Assembly (NCBI RefSeq): GCF_032118995.1
Contig: NC_092657.1
Coordinates: 12,910,139 to 12,974,138, forward strand
Direction: 5' to 3'
DNA: 64,000 bases
Source of the DNA: Asterias amurensis
Taxonomy: Eukaryota > Echinodermata > Asteroidea > Forcipulatida > Asteriidae
The notes beneath the pieces are model-generated. The model was given only the letters and a program-made list of their open reading frames with translations, made no database searches and was not told where the DNA came from. The translations under genes and the position numbers were made by a program. Within the stretch, counting starts at the first letter, position 1, and every line of letters begins with the position of its first letter. Shown one piece after another: positions 12,208 to 22,908 of this stretch.

Positions 12208-14439
12208 TTACACTCGATGCAATATCTTTACCGAGAGCAGAGCAGCCACGATGAGGTCACCGGTCGGAGTAAACGTCATGCCTAGAGGACAGTGCAAGCC
12301 ACGAGCTACACAGCCGATGTGCTCACCTGATGCATCGTAATGATGTATCTCACAAATACCATCACCATCACCATCACCATCACCATCACCATCACCATCA
12401 CCATCACCATCACCATCACCATCACCATCACCATCACCATCACCATCACCATCACCAACACCATCACCACCACCACCACCACCAACATCATCGCCATCGC
12501 CATCAACATCACCATCGCCATCACCATCACCATCACCATCACCATCGCCATCACCATCACCATCACCATCACCACCACCACCACCATCACCATCACCATC
12601 ACCATCACCATCACCATCACCATCACCATCACCATCGACATCACCATCACCATTTTTGCGTACGATACACGCATATATATCCCCAGCATCATCACAACAC
12701 ACACCAGTAGAAAATACAGTTTTGCCGTCAAGGGAGGTGCTTATATTAAACACCTCGTTTCCCATGAAATCCACACAAACTAGTTTCGACTCGAGGAGGT
12801 TTGTAAAGATCAGTTGCTCCTTGTTGTTAACAGATATAAAGCTTGGATTGTCGGTATCGCCAATATCATCATGATGTATTGTGGAAATGGTGGATCCATC
12901 CTTGTTATGAAGAGATATTACCTTTCTCCCAAAGTCATACACTGCAATACGATCTTTCTTGTCAACAGCAATACCAACGAGTATACTCTCTGACTGCCCC
13001 TCGACTTGATTCTGTGAGGGTCTGAACTTGCGAATGTATCGTAGTTCTCTATCATAAACCTTTACATCCTGTCCGTCAGTAACCAGAAGCAGGTCATCAG
13101 AGGTCACCGCAACACCGATAGGGTTTTTTAGTTGTCCATCTTCTGTTCTACTTTGCACACCTTGAGATTTGTAACTACCATTCGATGTAAATGTGGATAA
13201 TATTTGCCGCTCAGAATCAGTAACGACGATGTCATCGTTGCTTAAACAAGCAACGTCCCATGTAAACTTGAACTCCCCCTCACCTTCACCTTCTTTACCA
13301 AACTCTGTCTTCACCTCCCACTTCTCTTCCTGTAGTATTTCACCGATATCCGCATCAGTGACGACATCATGACCTTTGAACCAGATGAATGACTTGCTAT
13401 GCTGCACTGTTTGAAACTTGAGCTCATTGTGGAATGTCAAGTTGTGCATAACCTTTAGCTTGAGGTCCAGTAGCTCAAAGTCATCAGCATGTTGCATCAA
13501 GTCGTTGACTGAAGCTACGATCTGCTCTGCACGGCTCATTTTATCGCTGTTGATGCTCTGCTTGCTGCCGAATTCCCCACCTCTCTCTATGCTGATTTGA
13601 GTGACTCTTTCTTGAAGGAGGCGAGATGCTTTTCTGATTTTCTCGACTTCCTCTTCCTCCTTAGCCACAATATCTTGAAGAGCCCGGTCGACCATGAGCT
13701 GTAATCTATGCTGTGAGTGTTTGATAGAGTCATCTACTTTTTGAAATTGCTTGCGACATTCATCAAATCTCATCAATGCCTCTTCAACAGCTTGACGATA
13801 AGTACGAATGGAGTCTTTGATTTCAGTTAGTTTGTGGTTTTGCGCTCTGTGATCAAATACCACACATTTGAGACAAACAAGTAAGTCACACGTTTCACAG
13901 TAAAAACACAGTTCCTGGTCAGTGTGTTTCCGGCATTTTGGAGAGCAAGTTTTGTTCTGGTCTCTGGATCCCTCATTTGACGACGCGGCTGCATTAACGA
14001 CTCGATGATGCCTGTTCAATTTTATTTTGGCGTGGTATTCCAAACAAATCTTGCAAAAATTAGCTTCACAGTCAACACACCGTGAGACGGCTTCAAGACC
14101 TTCGTCGCATCCTTCGCAAATCGATACAAGATGGTTAATGTCCACCTCGGGACTATTCGGATTGATGACGTCATCAATAAGCGAGCTCAAAAGAAAGCAG
14201 TTGAGAAGAGCCGATGGTCCCTTAGCTGGGATTGAAGTTTTCTCTCTACACACTGGGCAAAGGATGAAATCCGTCTTCGGATCCTGTTTGTCTACAAGTT
14301 CCTGAAGACATTTTAAGCAGAAGCTGTGCTGGCAGTCCAGGATTTTCGGATCGATGAACCGAGTCAAGCAGATTGGGCATTCGATGTGTACATGTCTAAT
14401 CTTGCAAGTGGTTTCAGTGTGAAGTGCAGCTTCGGCCAT
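12208..14439 (-). CDS. TRIM-NHL-like E3 ligase, copy 1, with Gly-Asp insertion
   Basis: An intronless frame of 743 codons. RING: residues 21-64 (CPIC...C-X-H...CLKC...CPVC). B-box-like domains: about 108-149 and 165-207. Coiled coil: about 209-285, rich in Glu/Lys/Arg/Gln. C-terminal beta-propeller: about 380-740, with NHL-type units ([54 protein letters not shown]). RING domains recruit ubiquitin-conjugating enzymes and NHL propellers bind protein or RNA; the substrate is unknown. Residues of about 597-694 are an almost pure (Gly-Asp)n tract encoded by an (ATCACC)n microsatellite. The paralogue at 31345-33294 has a short, ordinary loop there. The ATG at 14439 follows a conserved TCTCACCAAG leader just after a probable 5'-UTR acceptor. 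The family is TRIM2/3/TRIM56/TRIM71-like; orthology to one member is not claimed. Confidence 0.93.
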   Translation of the reverse strand: MAEAALHTETTCKIRHVHIECPICLTRFIDPKILDCQHSFCLKCLQELVDKQDPKTDFILCPVCREKTSIPAKGPSALLNCFLLSSLIDDVINPNSPEVDINHLVSICEGCDEGLEAVSRCVDCEANFCKICLEYHAKIKLNRHHRVVNAAASSNEGSRDQNKTCSPKCRKHTDQELCFYCETCDLLVCLKCVVFDHRAQNHKLTEIKDSIRTYRQAVEEALMRFDECRKQFQKVDDSIKHSQHRLQLMVDRALQDIVAKEEEEVEKIRKASRLLQERVTQISIERGGEFGSKQSINSDKMSRAEQIVASVNDLMQHADDFELLDLKLKVMHNLTFHNELKFQTVQHSKSFIWFKGHDVVTDADIGEILQEEKWEVKTEFGKEGEGEGEFKFTWDVACLSNDDIVVTDSERQILSTFTSNGSYKSQGVQSRTEDGQLKNPIGVAVTSDDLLLVTDGQDVKVYDRELRYIRKFRPSQNQVEGQSESILVGIAVDKKDRIAVYDFGRKVISLHNKDGSTISTIHHDDIGDTDNPSFISVNNKEQLIFTNLLESKLVCVDFMGNEVFNISTSLDGKTVFSTGVCCDDAGDIYACIVRKNGDGDVDGDGDGDGDGDGDGDGDGGGGGDGDGDGDGDGDGDGDGDGDGDVDGDGDDVGGGGGGDGVGDGDGDGDGDGDGDGDGDGDGDGDGDGDGDGDGICEIHHYDASGEHIGCVARGLHCPLGMTFTPTGDLIVAALLSVKILHRV
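12357..12655. repeat. (ATCACC)n hexanucleotide array inside TRIM copy 1
   Basis: About 300 bp of ATCACC units with ATCGCC and ACCACC variants, kept in frame with the minus-strand gene so that it reads Gly-Asp. Its opposite strand reads as His-rich or Ile-Thr-rich open frames, which are artefacts. Confidence 0.95.
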
Positions 14440-14449
14440 CTTGGTGAGA

Positions 14450-14530
14450 CTGAAAGTAAAACGAATGCCGTTTGCAATAGTTCATACAGTCAGTGATTTT
14501 ATACATTGGGTGACACAGCAGCAGACTTAC
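14450..14530 (-). other. Probable 5'-UTR intron of TRIM copy 1
   Basis: On the minus strand GCG|GTAAGT at 14530 and a pyrimidine-rich TTTTACTTTCAG|TCTC ending at 14450 bound an 81-nt intron just ahead of the ATG. The paralogue has the same donor, acceptor and position. Short for an intron, and not confirmed by transcripts. Confidence 0.55.
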
Positions 14531-14648
14531 CGCATAAAGAGCCGTTTGTTGAGAGTCGCGATAACTTGCGATTAGAAACGATTTCATGTCCAACAAAAAC
14601 AATGGACTTTTCCCATTTACATGACAAGAATTGTTGCCTTTGTATGCC

Positions 14649-14875
14649 ATATTTAAAGAAACTGGACACTATTGGTATTGTCAAAGACCAGTCTTCTCAC
14701 TTGGTGTATCTCAACATGCACGAAATAACAAACCTGTGAAAATTTGGTCGTCGAAGTTGCGGGATAATAATGAAAAAAAAAACAAAAAAACCCTTGTCAC
14801 ACGGAGTTGTGCGCATTCAGATGCTTGATTTCGAGATCTCAAGTTCAAAAATCTGAGGTCTCGAAATGGGGGATA
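14649..14875 (+). mobile_element. M1 MITE, truncated
   Basis: It starts AAGAAACTGGACACTATTGG and carries CAAAGACCAGTCTTCTCACT and CACACGGAGTTGTG, then stops at the central GGTCTCGAAATG. Roughly the second half is missing. Confidence 0.8.
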
Positions 14876-16190
14876 GCAAGTGGTTTAGCGGCAACACTTT
14901 CTCATGTTGGTACGTTGATGCCACACCTGTATTTGTCGCCGGGCTGCTAAGCAATTTCATATTATTGAGTCTTAGGTAGATAATCCCAACTTTATTGGAG
15001 GCAAGAGTGAGAGGAAGCAATATCCCCGTAAGTACTTTTAGCTTAAATTGATTTATTATTTATTATGTACTACTCTAGGTTTTACTTGCACACCCCGTAT
15101 AGTTTATGACGAAATTTGATATTTAGACCCCCATTGGCATTATTCCAAATCGGTTCATTACCGGACATATATTTTGGTTCAAGATTTGTTCTTTGGAATT
15201 AGCTAAGACCTTGGGAAGTCTTAAAGTGATATATAACTTGGCATAAGATTTATTCATTGATTTTTATGATATAACTAAGGCTTTATTGTTATAAACATGT
15301 TCCATTTTTATGGAAACGTAAACCTGCCGCAATTATGTTATTTTGCAGATTGGAACGGAGATTTGCCTTATTGTATTTTGGGCAGATATTTCAAGTTGCA
15401 TGATTTCACTGTATTTAAATTATGATATATTGATTTTTGGTAAGATTTATGTACAATTTGTGTAAGTTAAATTCTGGTTCTCTTTTCAACTTCCAGATAG
15501 AACCGTTCTGACTGTCGTTTTTAGTTGTATGTGAACATAACTTTCAACTGTAAAATTAGCACCCAATAAAGTAACTTATAACTTCAAATTTTGTCTCGTT
15601 GTCACTGCCTGTACAGTAGCCTTCCAACAACTCGGTTATATATGCCAGCTATTATGAAACTTTAACCTGAGTTTGATTTCGGGATGTTGACACAAACAAT
15701 CGTCTCACTGGCCCTGTCGGCTTTGGCTCATACCGACCCGGTAACTGTTATACACTGCGATAATGTGGGGTGTTAAACAGGTTGACACCGTGGGTGTTGT
15801 CATAATATAGACATCGAAGAGGGAACCAAAATGTACACCACAGGGTATTAAATAACATTAAGTTATACCCAAACAACTACATTTGGTGTTTTTTTTATCA
15901 CCATGTGATGTTAGTCTCGATTCTCTCTTTGGTATGTATTTTTTTATTTTTTTATTAACCCAGTTTTTGCAGTGTACAGGAAAGTTAAATCTGTGACCTT
16001 TGGTTTCCTACAACCATGTAATCCTCAACAACATTTATAAAGAGTTATGTTTCAATAGCCCAAAATAGCTTGCGTATAGCCAGTCGTAACGCGTTTTGTC
16101 AAAAGAGCGTGTGCAGTTCATTGCAAAAAGAATGGTTCAAACTGTGGCATGATCAATTTGAAAAATGTCTGATCTGTCAGTTAATAAACT
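14876..16190. other. No gene or recognisable repeat
   Basis: AT-rich sequence with only short, unsupported open frames on either strand. Nothing in it could be assigned. Confidence 0.5.
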
Positions 16191-16193
16191 GTA

Positions 16194-17314
16194 CACTGTA
16201 AAAAAAATTGGTAAAAAAATGCCCAACCTTTTACCCAATTAAGGGCGAATAGTGAACTCCTCCAACTTTTGGGCAAAATATTACCCATCAAAGTTGGGCA
16301 CTCTGATTGCCAAATAATTGGGTAATATTTCCTCATCAATAGTTGGGTATATTTTGCTAACCAACAGTTGGGTAATATTTTGTTTACCCATTTTCTGGGT
16401 ATTTAATACATTATCAATAACCCACTTATTGGGCGATGATTTTATTAATGATTTAACCCTTTTATGTGTTATCCAACAAATGGTGAATATATTTAACCCT
16501 TTGGTTTACAGTTTCTCCTGTGATACGTCATACAACCAGGCATAGAAAATATCTTTTCCACGATGGCAAACGGTAGTGAGCTGTGACCTCGACATCTCTC
16601 TCAAAATCGAGAGGGTGCTCAGTGGTTTGTAGATGCTTTGGAAGGTTAGTTTTTAACTAAATACAGTTTGTTTCCTGTTCAGTTGTACACAGTCGTGACA
16701 GTTGCAGCGCAAGCACACGCATACATGCCACAACCGGCATTGCACATAATGGCATGATAAAACTGAAACTAAAAACTGAAACTAATTCAACAGTTGTGTC
16801 ACTGTGTTGCTCGCTCTGCAACTGTCACGACTGTGCACGACTGAATAGAAAACACAACTTCATATTTAGTTAAAAACTAACCTTCAAATTGGATCTATAT
16901 CTACTGGACAACCCCGCTCGTCACAGCCACTCCTCCACTCGCCATGTTGGAAAATATCGCTATGTTTTTTATACCATACCCAACTTTTGGGCAACTCTTT
17001 GATCGTAGTGCGCATGATCGGATGATTTTGACCAACTAATGTGCATCATGTTAACCAACAATCAAAAGTAATTAAAATTACCCAAAAAGTTGCCCAATAA
17101 TAAAGCAAAAGTGTAACCAACAGTTATGATAATTTCAGATTACGAATTATTTGCCCAACACTTGCCCAACTTTTGTTCCGCTTTTTAAACAAAAAATTGG
17201 CAAACAAAATGTTTGCCCAACAACACCAATTATTGGTTTTGTTGGGCAATTATCGACCAATAATTGTTGAAGTTACTTTGCCAAACAAATAATTTGACCA
17301 ACGTTTTTGCAGTG
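16194..17314. mobile_element. CACTG-ended TIR element with nested inverted core
   Basis: Termini CACTGTAAAAAAAATTGG and CCAACGTTTTTGCAGTG are inverted, with TA on both outer sides. Much of the interior is many diverged copies of a TTGGGCAA/TTGCCCAA-type word in both orientations. A second inverted pair is nested inside. Its outer limit is AGGTTAGTTTTTAACTAAAT (16645) against its inverse (about 16865-16885), and GTCGTGACAGTTGCA (16692) against its inverse (about 16818) lies within it. No transposase is encoded. The CACTG ends suggest a CACTA/Chapaev-type lineage, but the apparent 2-bp target is atypical. Confidence 0.65.
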
Positions 17315-17640
17315 TATTGGTCATGTGCGTTATTGAACATACCATTAGACCAATTTAAAGTAAACCCTTACCTGTTAAAGTGTTTCTACCAGTGATAACT
17401 TTGCACAGTTAAATCTCCGCTGAACTTTACAAGAGTGGATAACTGGCGGCAATAACGACGAATTCTGTAAGATAAACAACATTGATAATGTTCAAAACAG
17501 TGCACTTCTTTACCAAACCGTACTTCCAAATAATCAACTTTGTATTCGAGATTAAAGTTGTGGAAGTTTGTCCGACCACAATCATTGCTGTGAAGGTCAC
17601 ATGGGTGAACGCGCACATTTTGATTGACAGGCCGGATCGG
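17315..17640. other. No gene seen
   Basis: Only short overlapping open frames on both strands, none with a recognisable domain. Confidence 0.4.
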
Positions 17641-18215
17641 TCCATTGCGACGGACGCGGCTGCAACGTGTTTGGGAAGCAGGCATGCAAGGGCGCCTTTG
17701 GCTGCCAGCCACATCAACCCATTATGACCACGAAGCACTAGCCAAGATCGAAATTATTAGATTTGTCCTAGCCTTGCTCAAGGCAGTCGCATTATTCATT
17801 CAGAAACGCCGCCGCTGTAAACCCACCCGTATACACTGTGCTTACTGTGTGTATTCACACCGCACGACCCAACCATATACACCGTCACATCGCTCAACGC
17901 ACACCGTACGACTAACTGTGCACAAGTCATTCGCACTCGTACCACTAACCTGCATGCGGAGGCCGTGCATGCGGATAGTGTACGGGGCATCGTGCGATGT
18001 GGTTACACACATTTTACGCACAGTGTATACGGTTTTATACAGCGGTAGTTATTTTTTCGGAGTGAATAATTCGACTGCCTTGAGCAAGGCTAGATTTGTC
18101 CCGAGGGAGGAAAACCGATGGTCTGGAAAACCCTCGTGACACAACAGATAACCAACGCACAACTCAACTCGCTTATGGTCCAGGCCGGGAATCGAACGCA
18201 CAAGCCAACCATGCC
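17641..18215 (-). mobile_element. tRNA-derived SINE (family S1), split by a foldback element
   Basis: The left part (to 17767) and the right part (from 18094) both match, on the minus strand, the SINE at 37083-37340. Shared words are GGTGGCATGGTTGGCTTGTG, a TTCGATTCC B-box, AACCCATTATG and GCAGCCA..GGCGCCC. The right part has lost sequence between the A and B boxes. The break is exactly the foldback insertion. Confidence 0.75.
17768..18092. mobile_element. Foldback element F1, copy 1, with 8-bp target duplication
   Basis: The termini CTAGCCTTGCTCAAGGCAGT and the inverse ACTGCCTTGAGCAAGGCTA are near-perfect, and the whole 325 bp is loosely palindromic around GCATGCGG (about 17955). GATTTGTC is present on both sides (17760-17767 and 18093-18100). 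The 8-bp duplication fits hAT-type transposition; the terminal G could belong to either the duplication or the TIR. The long frames across it are by-products of the palindrome. Confidence 0.85.
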
Positions 18216-18527
18216 ACCCTAACAAATGGTTTGATGAAACTTTGTTTCTGAGTTCAATTTGGGGATGTTAAAATTTGTCCGATAAATTTCGGTGGCTGTG
18301 GCACATACTAACCAGAGACTTCTTCAGGGGCATTTGATCAGTGACATTGGGTTTCCTATGCACACTTTTACAACAATGTGTTTTGGTTTCCCAAATAGTC
18401 TGACTACAAATTCCAGAACGCATTTCGTTACATGAGCGTGTACTGATCCTTACAATACACTGGTCTGAATCATGATATATATTTTTTTCCACAACAATAT
18501 CAACAATAACAATAACCATTTTTTATA
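18216..18527. other. No gene seen
   Basis: No feature could be supported. Confidence 0.4.
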
Positions 18528-20385
18528 TAGCGTTTTTCACACCCTGAGGGCGTCTCAAACCGCTTCCAACATTATTACCCCTGGTCACTGGGCCTTAATT
18601 CATTCCTTAAAGGGACACACCGGCTCACCGTTTACTCATTTTAGGGGTGTATAATCATAAATAATGTCTGTATAGATGGTTGCTGTTAAACAATTTTGTC
18701 AACATGTCACGTAATTAGCGAAAAATGATAAAAAAAAAACAAAGCGGTGAAAGGCCAGCGTATACGTGTTTCCAGTCGTTGCAACTGTCAAATATTCGTG
18801 ACATTGTCGCACAATGTTGCAAGTAGACTGGTGTTTTGTTTACAGCAAAGCTTTACTATGACGCAGCATAAGGATCCAGTCTATCCATGTATTATAAACA
18901 ACCAGCATAATTATACGGAGCAGGCAAATCCTTCGACGATGGAGGTAGAACACAAAGAAATTAACCCAGAATACGAAGGGACAGTGACAAGTCAATAAAG
19001 CTTTCCTGGCCCCTATAAACTAGGCCTACTACCGCATAGCCATGATGCAGTTTGAAATGCGATCGAGGCGTTACGTGCCACGACGTGCCAGGACCCAATT
19101 TCATAATGCCTGTATAGTGGCACAAACATGTTGCTTAGTACAAAATAGTATTGAATAGCAGAAACTAATTACCAGCCAAATTTAAATTAAATTCGAAAAT
19201 ATTATTTTTACTTTTTTTTAAATTAAGCTTTGAGGGAATTTTGTTTTATCATTATGTTTGTTTCAACCTTTTATACAAAATTCTTCAAATTCACCTGTTC
19301 TTTTTTACGATCGGGGGCTCCGTTTTTTGTTATCCTTTTCTTCTTCTTTATAAAACATTTGTTAAGCTACTCACACACTAAAACTGTCAATTTAACAAAA
19401 TGCGTTATTCCTACGTTTTGAAACTCATCAATCTTTTTTTTAATGACCTGAAAACTCCTAACAAAAATAAATTAGGAGCCATGAAACAAAACAGAGCATT
19501 ACATTGGAACGTTGCGATCTTAAGAAATAACGGAATCGACACGAGGTGAACCGACTGAGAAACCCTCGATGACAAACATGTACTTTGATGTCTTGCTCCC
19601 AACCCCTCCCAAGCTCACGGCGAGACCCGCAAGCTGGGAGTTCATAGCGCCAGGGACTACACCTGCAGCCCCCCACGAGACACGGCATGTGCAGTACGTG
19701 ATATGCCCCAAGGCTTACGTTCCGATTGCTCCCATGCCGAGGCGCTGTAAAACACGCTTCCGTTGCACGGACTCTCTGAATGAGAATCTTACGTCCCTTC
19801 TTTCATAATTATTTACAGTTTTTACCCGCAACTTGTATACATAGTCTCTTTTGTCAAATATCCATTCATAGTTGTAACAAAAAAATATAAAATTTGGTTT
19901 AGTAATTTATTTTTAACTTATGTTTATACGGCTGTAAGTAAAGCTCTCCGAAGGTCACGTGGGTTATCCTAACCCAAAAAGTGATTCCGATAACCCACGT
20001 GACCTTCGTTTAAAAACAAATGCCTTAAAACGGCCAAATTTGATGGTTTCTTTTAGCAACTATTCTTCTCCATTCCTGGAAGACCTTTAGAATCATGTTT
20101 CAGTGTATTTTGTAGCCAAAAAAGCCCAACGAAGCGGGTGTGTCCCTTCAAACCATCTCATCTCAGCTGGTGGTGAGTACGCAGCCTGTGCAACATGCGC
20201 TACTCGGCTAAATCAACCACAAGAACCATCTCTGCCCTCACAGGTACCCATTTACACCTGGGTGGAGAGAAGTAGTTATAGTTAAGTGTCACGCACGGGC
20301 TTCGAACCCACACTCTGCTGAACAGAAGCACCAGAGATTGAGTTCGGTGCTCTTATCCGCTCGCCACGACACCCTTAATGCCTGA
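18528..20385 (-). mobile_element. tRNA-Leu-like SINE (family S2), split by a TTAA element
   Basis: On the minus strand the head (20385 to about 20290) has the A-box-like TGGCGAGCGGATAAGAGC, a Leu-type long variable arm and the B-box GGGTTCGAAGCC. The body runs to 20152, and the tail (18606-18528) contains AAGCGGTTTGAGACGC and AACGCTATATAAAA, the L2/V-SINE type of 3' tail. The 18611-20147 element interrupts it. Not a functional tRNA gene. Confidence 0.75.
18611..20147. mobile_element. TTAA element, family T1 (AGGGACACACC)
   Basis: Ends TTAA|AGGGACACACCGGCT and AGCGGGTGTGTCCCT|TCAA are inverted, and the right TTAA has one change. It lies inside a SINE. A hairpin with 19-nt arms (GAAGGTCACGTGGGTTATC) sits at 19953-20010. 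A small frame at 18747-18998 with a TTTACAG acceptor-like site could be a captured exon, but it matches nothing I recognise. Its right half is repeated inverted at 20585-21355. Confidence 0.65.
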
Positions 20386-20584
20386 CCTGTCAGAGTTTAT
20401 ATTATTTGGTCACATGTATCATCGAACATAACATAGACCGGGTGGTGTTTTTGGCTTGCGGTAACACCTTGCTGGGTAGATTATGTTCCTTGAGATAGTG
20501 TATCGGTGTAAATTCTTCTTCTTCTTTGTGTTACAGCAAACCAACTTGATACCTCACTATGCATCGCCTCAAATACCATCTTAA

Positions 20585-21355
20585 ATGGACACACCGGCTG
20601 AATTGGGCTATTTGGGCTAGAAAATAGTTAGGACTTCAAATGTCTTCCAGGAATGGAAAAAAAAAATAGGCTCTACAAAATCATCACACTTAGCCATTTA
20701 AGCATTGTGATAGTAAAAACCACAAAGTGGTTCTAATAATCACGTGATCATCCGAGTTAGTTTCCAGCCGTAGAAAAGCTAATTCGTTGAACTAAATTTA
20801 ATTATTTTGTTTACAATTATTAATAACAAAAATAAAAAAATAAAAATAATAATATGTTATCAGGCTGTGGATACAAATCGTTAATAATTGTCAAAAATCG
20901 AATGTAAGGTTATAACATTCAGAATAATTCAGAGTTTATTGTATAGCCCCACGGCGTGGAGCAATTGGAACGTAAGCCTTGGGGCGTACCGCCCATGCCG
21001 TGTCTCGTGGGGGGGGGGGGGGGGTGTGGGGGGGTGGAGGTGTAATCGCCCGCGCTACGAACTGCGGGTCTAGCCATGAGCTTGGGAGGGGTTGGGAGCC
21101 AGACATCAAAATACATGTTTGTCATCGTGGGTTTGTCAGTCGGTTGTCGAATCCGAAATGTATTATGATCGCAAATTTCCAATTGGTTTTTGTTACGAGT
21201 TTTCAGGTAATTAAAACAGATTGATGTTTTCAAAACGTAATAATACCGCTGTTTGTTATTTTGTCGGTGTTATTGTGAGAGTAGCATAATAAACAATGTT
21301 TTATAAACATAACAATCACAAATAACGGAGCCCATCGATCGTTAAAAAGACAGGT
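20585..21355. mobile_element. Inverted, truncated second copy of T1
   Basis: It begins TTAA|ATGGACACACCGGCT and matches the reverse complement of 20147 back to about 19290 (TCTTCCAGGAATGG, CGTAAGCCTTGGGGC, CATGTTTGTCATCG, GGAGCCC..CGATCG). It is broken by an M1 MITE at 21357. A G-rich run lies at 21009-21040. The stretch 22690-22810 looks like its displaced far part. Confidence 0.6.
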
Positions 21356-21356
21356 A

Positions 21357-21617
21357 AATCTCAACATATGCGTACAATAACAAACCTGTGAAAATCTGAA
21401 AAAGTTGCGAGATAATAATGAAATACAAAAAGAACTTGTCACATGAAGTTGTGTGCGTTCAGATGCTTGATTTCGAGACCTCAAATTCTAAATCTGAGGT
21501 CTCGAAATCAAATATCTGGAAAATTTACCCTTTCTTGAACACTACGTTACTTCAGAGGGAGCCGTTTCCCACCGTGTTTTATACTATACCAAACCAATAG
21601 TGTCCACTGCCTTTATA
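21357..21617 (+). mobile_element. M1 MITE, left end missing
   Basis: It runs from ATCTCAACATATGCG through CACATGAAGTTGTG, the GAGACCTCAAATTC/GAGGTCTCGAAATC hairpin and GGGAGCCGTTTCCCAC to the terminus AATAGTGTCCACTGCCTTT. Confidence 0.85.
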
Positions 21618-21618
21618 A

Positions 21619-22338
21619 ACACAAATAATGATACAACCAAATTCCCTCAAAGTAGAATTTTGTCAAAAAAAAAATGTTAATTTTGAATTATGTGAATGAA
21701 ATGTTATTTTGACAGTTTTGATGTTATGATTTACCTGGGCAAGTGGAAGTTATTACTCGGCTATTGGTCGCGCCTCAAATAGCTGGGACTTCGACTAGTC
21801 GCAAAACTTGAACTCCCATTGTCCAACATGCATGGCGACATACTGTTTGCAGAAGGCGCAATAACATAAAACTCGTACTGAAAGGATTGAAGGATTGTGT
21901 CAGTGATTTCTGGTGGTGTTTTGTAAACAAATGTTGTGAATAGTCGTGAGCGACAAAAGTGGTTAACCAATTCGATCGCGACTACTTTTATAATACATAG
22001 TCGTAGCAGCACGATTAACCGACTTAGTTGAACAGCGGTAGTCGCGACTCGACTAAGCAATCAAAAGCAGTCGAATTTCCCATGAGTTGTACCAAAAATA
22101 TATGGTTACTTTCCAAGATAAACGCAGCTACGCTTACATTCCAAGATATTCTTACGTTCCGTCAAGTTACGCTTTCATTCCATCAAAAAATACGCTTTCA
22201 ATCCCGAGTCAACCGACGTTTACGTTCCAAGATACACAGCTACGCTTACGTTTCAAGATACACTTACGGACGCTTACGAATCCCTCAAAAATTCCTTCCC
22301 TTCCCCCAATATGCTTTAAAAGTCTTTCATATTAAAAC
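21619..22338. other. No gene; degenerate short repeats
   Basis: Around 22100-22290 the words TACGCTT and TTCCAAGATA recur irregularly. A GTAGTCGCGACTCGACTA-type palindrome lies near 22040. No supported coding sequence. Confidence 0.45.
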
Positions 22339-22556
22339 CAGGGCTCACTAGTTTCATCTGTTTAGCAGAAAATGCTGACTAACAAAAAACAACTTTACTA
22401 GGCAAAAAATTGTCCAGCACCAGCCTCAATGCCACAACATTTAAAATTAATTTAAGTAAAATTGGGCTGGTAACCAGATTCTGCAAAGCAATACTATTTT
22501 GTGCTGAGCAAACTGTTGTGCTAACACAGGCTTTATGAAATAGGGCCCTTGCACGT
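22339..22556. mobile_element. MITE ending in TTTCAT / ATGAAATAGGGCCC
   Basis: Left AGGGCTCACTAGTTTCAT and right TTTATGAAATAGGGCCCT are inverted. The interior has a diverged GCAGAAAATGCTGACTAA-type repeat. This end structure is common in marine invertebrate genomes; that statement is from memory. Confidence 0.5.
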
Positions 22557-22689
22557 CGGGAGCATAGCCACGATCGCATTCCAAACAGCATCATGGCAAT
22601 GCAGTAGTATGCCTAGTGTATTAGTGTCTTGAATGCTTTATTTGCTTGTCATTGTACCACCCTGTTTTGGATTTACCTGATGCGTGTAT

Positions 22690-22810
22690 TTATGTCGGTT
22701 GTTTATAATACAATAACACATGTATAAGTAGGCCGGATCATTATGCTGCGTCATAATAAAACATTGATTTAAACAAAGACAGTCTACTCCGCGGTAAAGT
22801 AATATATAGA
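22690..22810. repeat. Inverted match to 18815-18905 (T1 interior)
   Basis: The reverse complement reads TATGACGCAGCATAATGATCC and ATAATACAAT-type words in the same order as 18855-18900. It is a displaced part of the second T1 copy. Confidence 0.5.
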
Positions 22811-22908
22811 GCAAGACAATTTACCAAAAGAGTACGATAGAAAAGTCTCCTGAACTCCAACAAATCTACTCGTGGTTGTATAATAATAGATAAAACGAAG
22901 ACGACTAA

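Noticed and set aside
12306-12783. His-rich and Ile-Thr-rich frames opposite TRIM copy 1
   Set aside because: Shadow frames of the ATCACC array inside the TRIM gene.
17624-18139. 171-codon plus-strand frame
   Set aside because: It spans a SINE and the foldback element F1. The palindrome explains the open frame on both strands.
18747-18998. 83-codon frame after a TTTACAG acceptor-like site
   Set aside because: It lies within the T1 element and matches no family I recognise. Kept only as a note under that element.
20290-20385. Functional tRNA-Leu gene (minus strand)
   Set aside because: A and B boxes are present, but the A box is mutated, the acceptor stem does not close well, and the sequence continues into a SINE body and tail.
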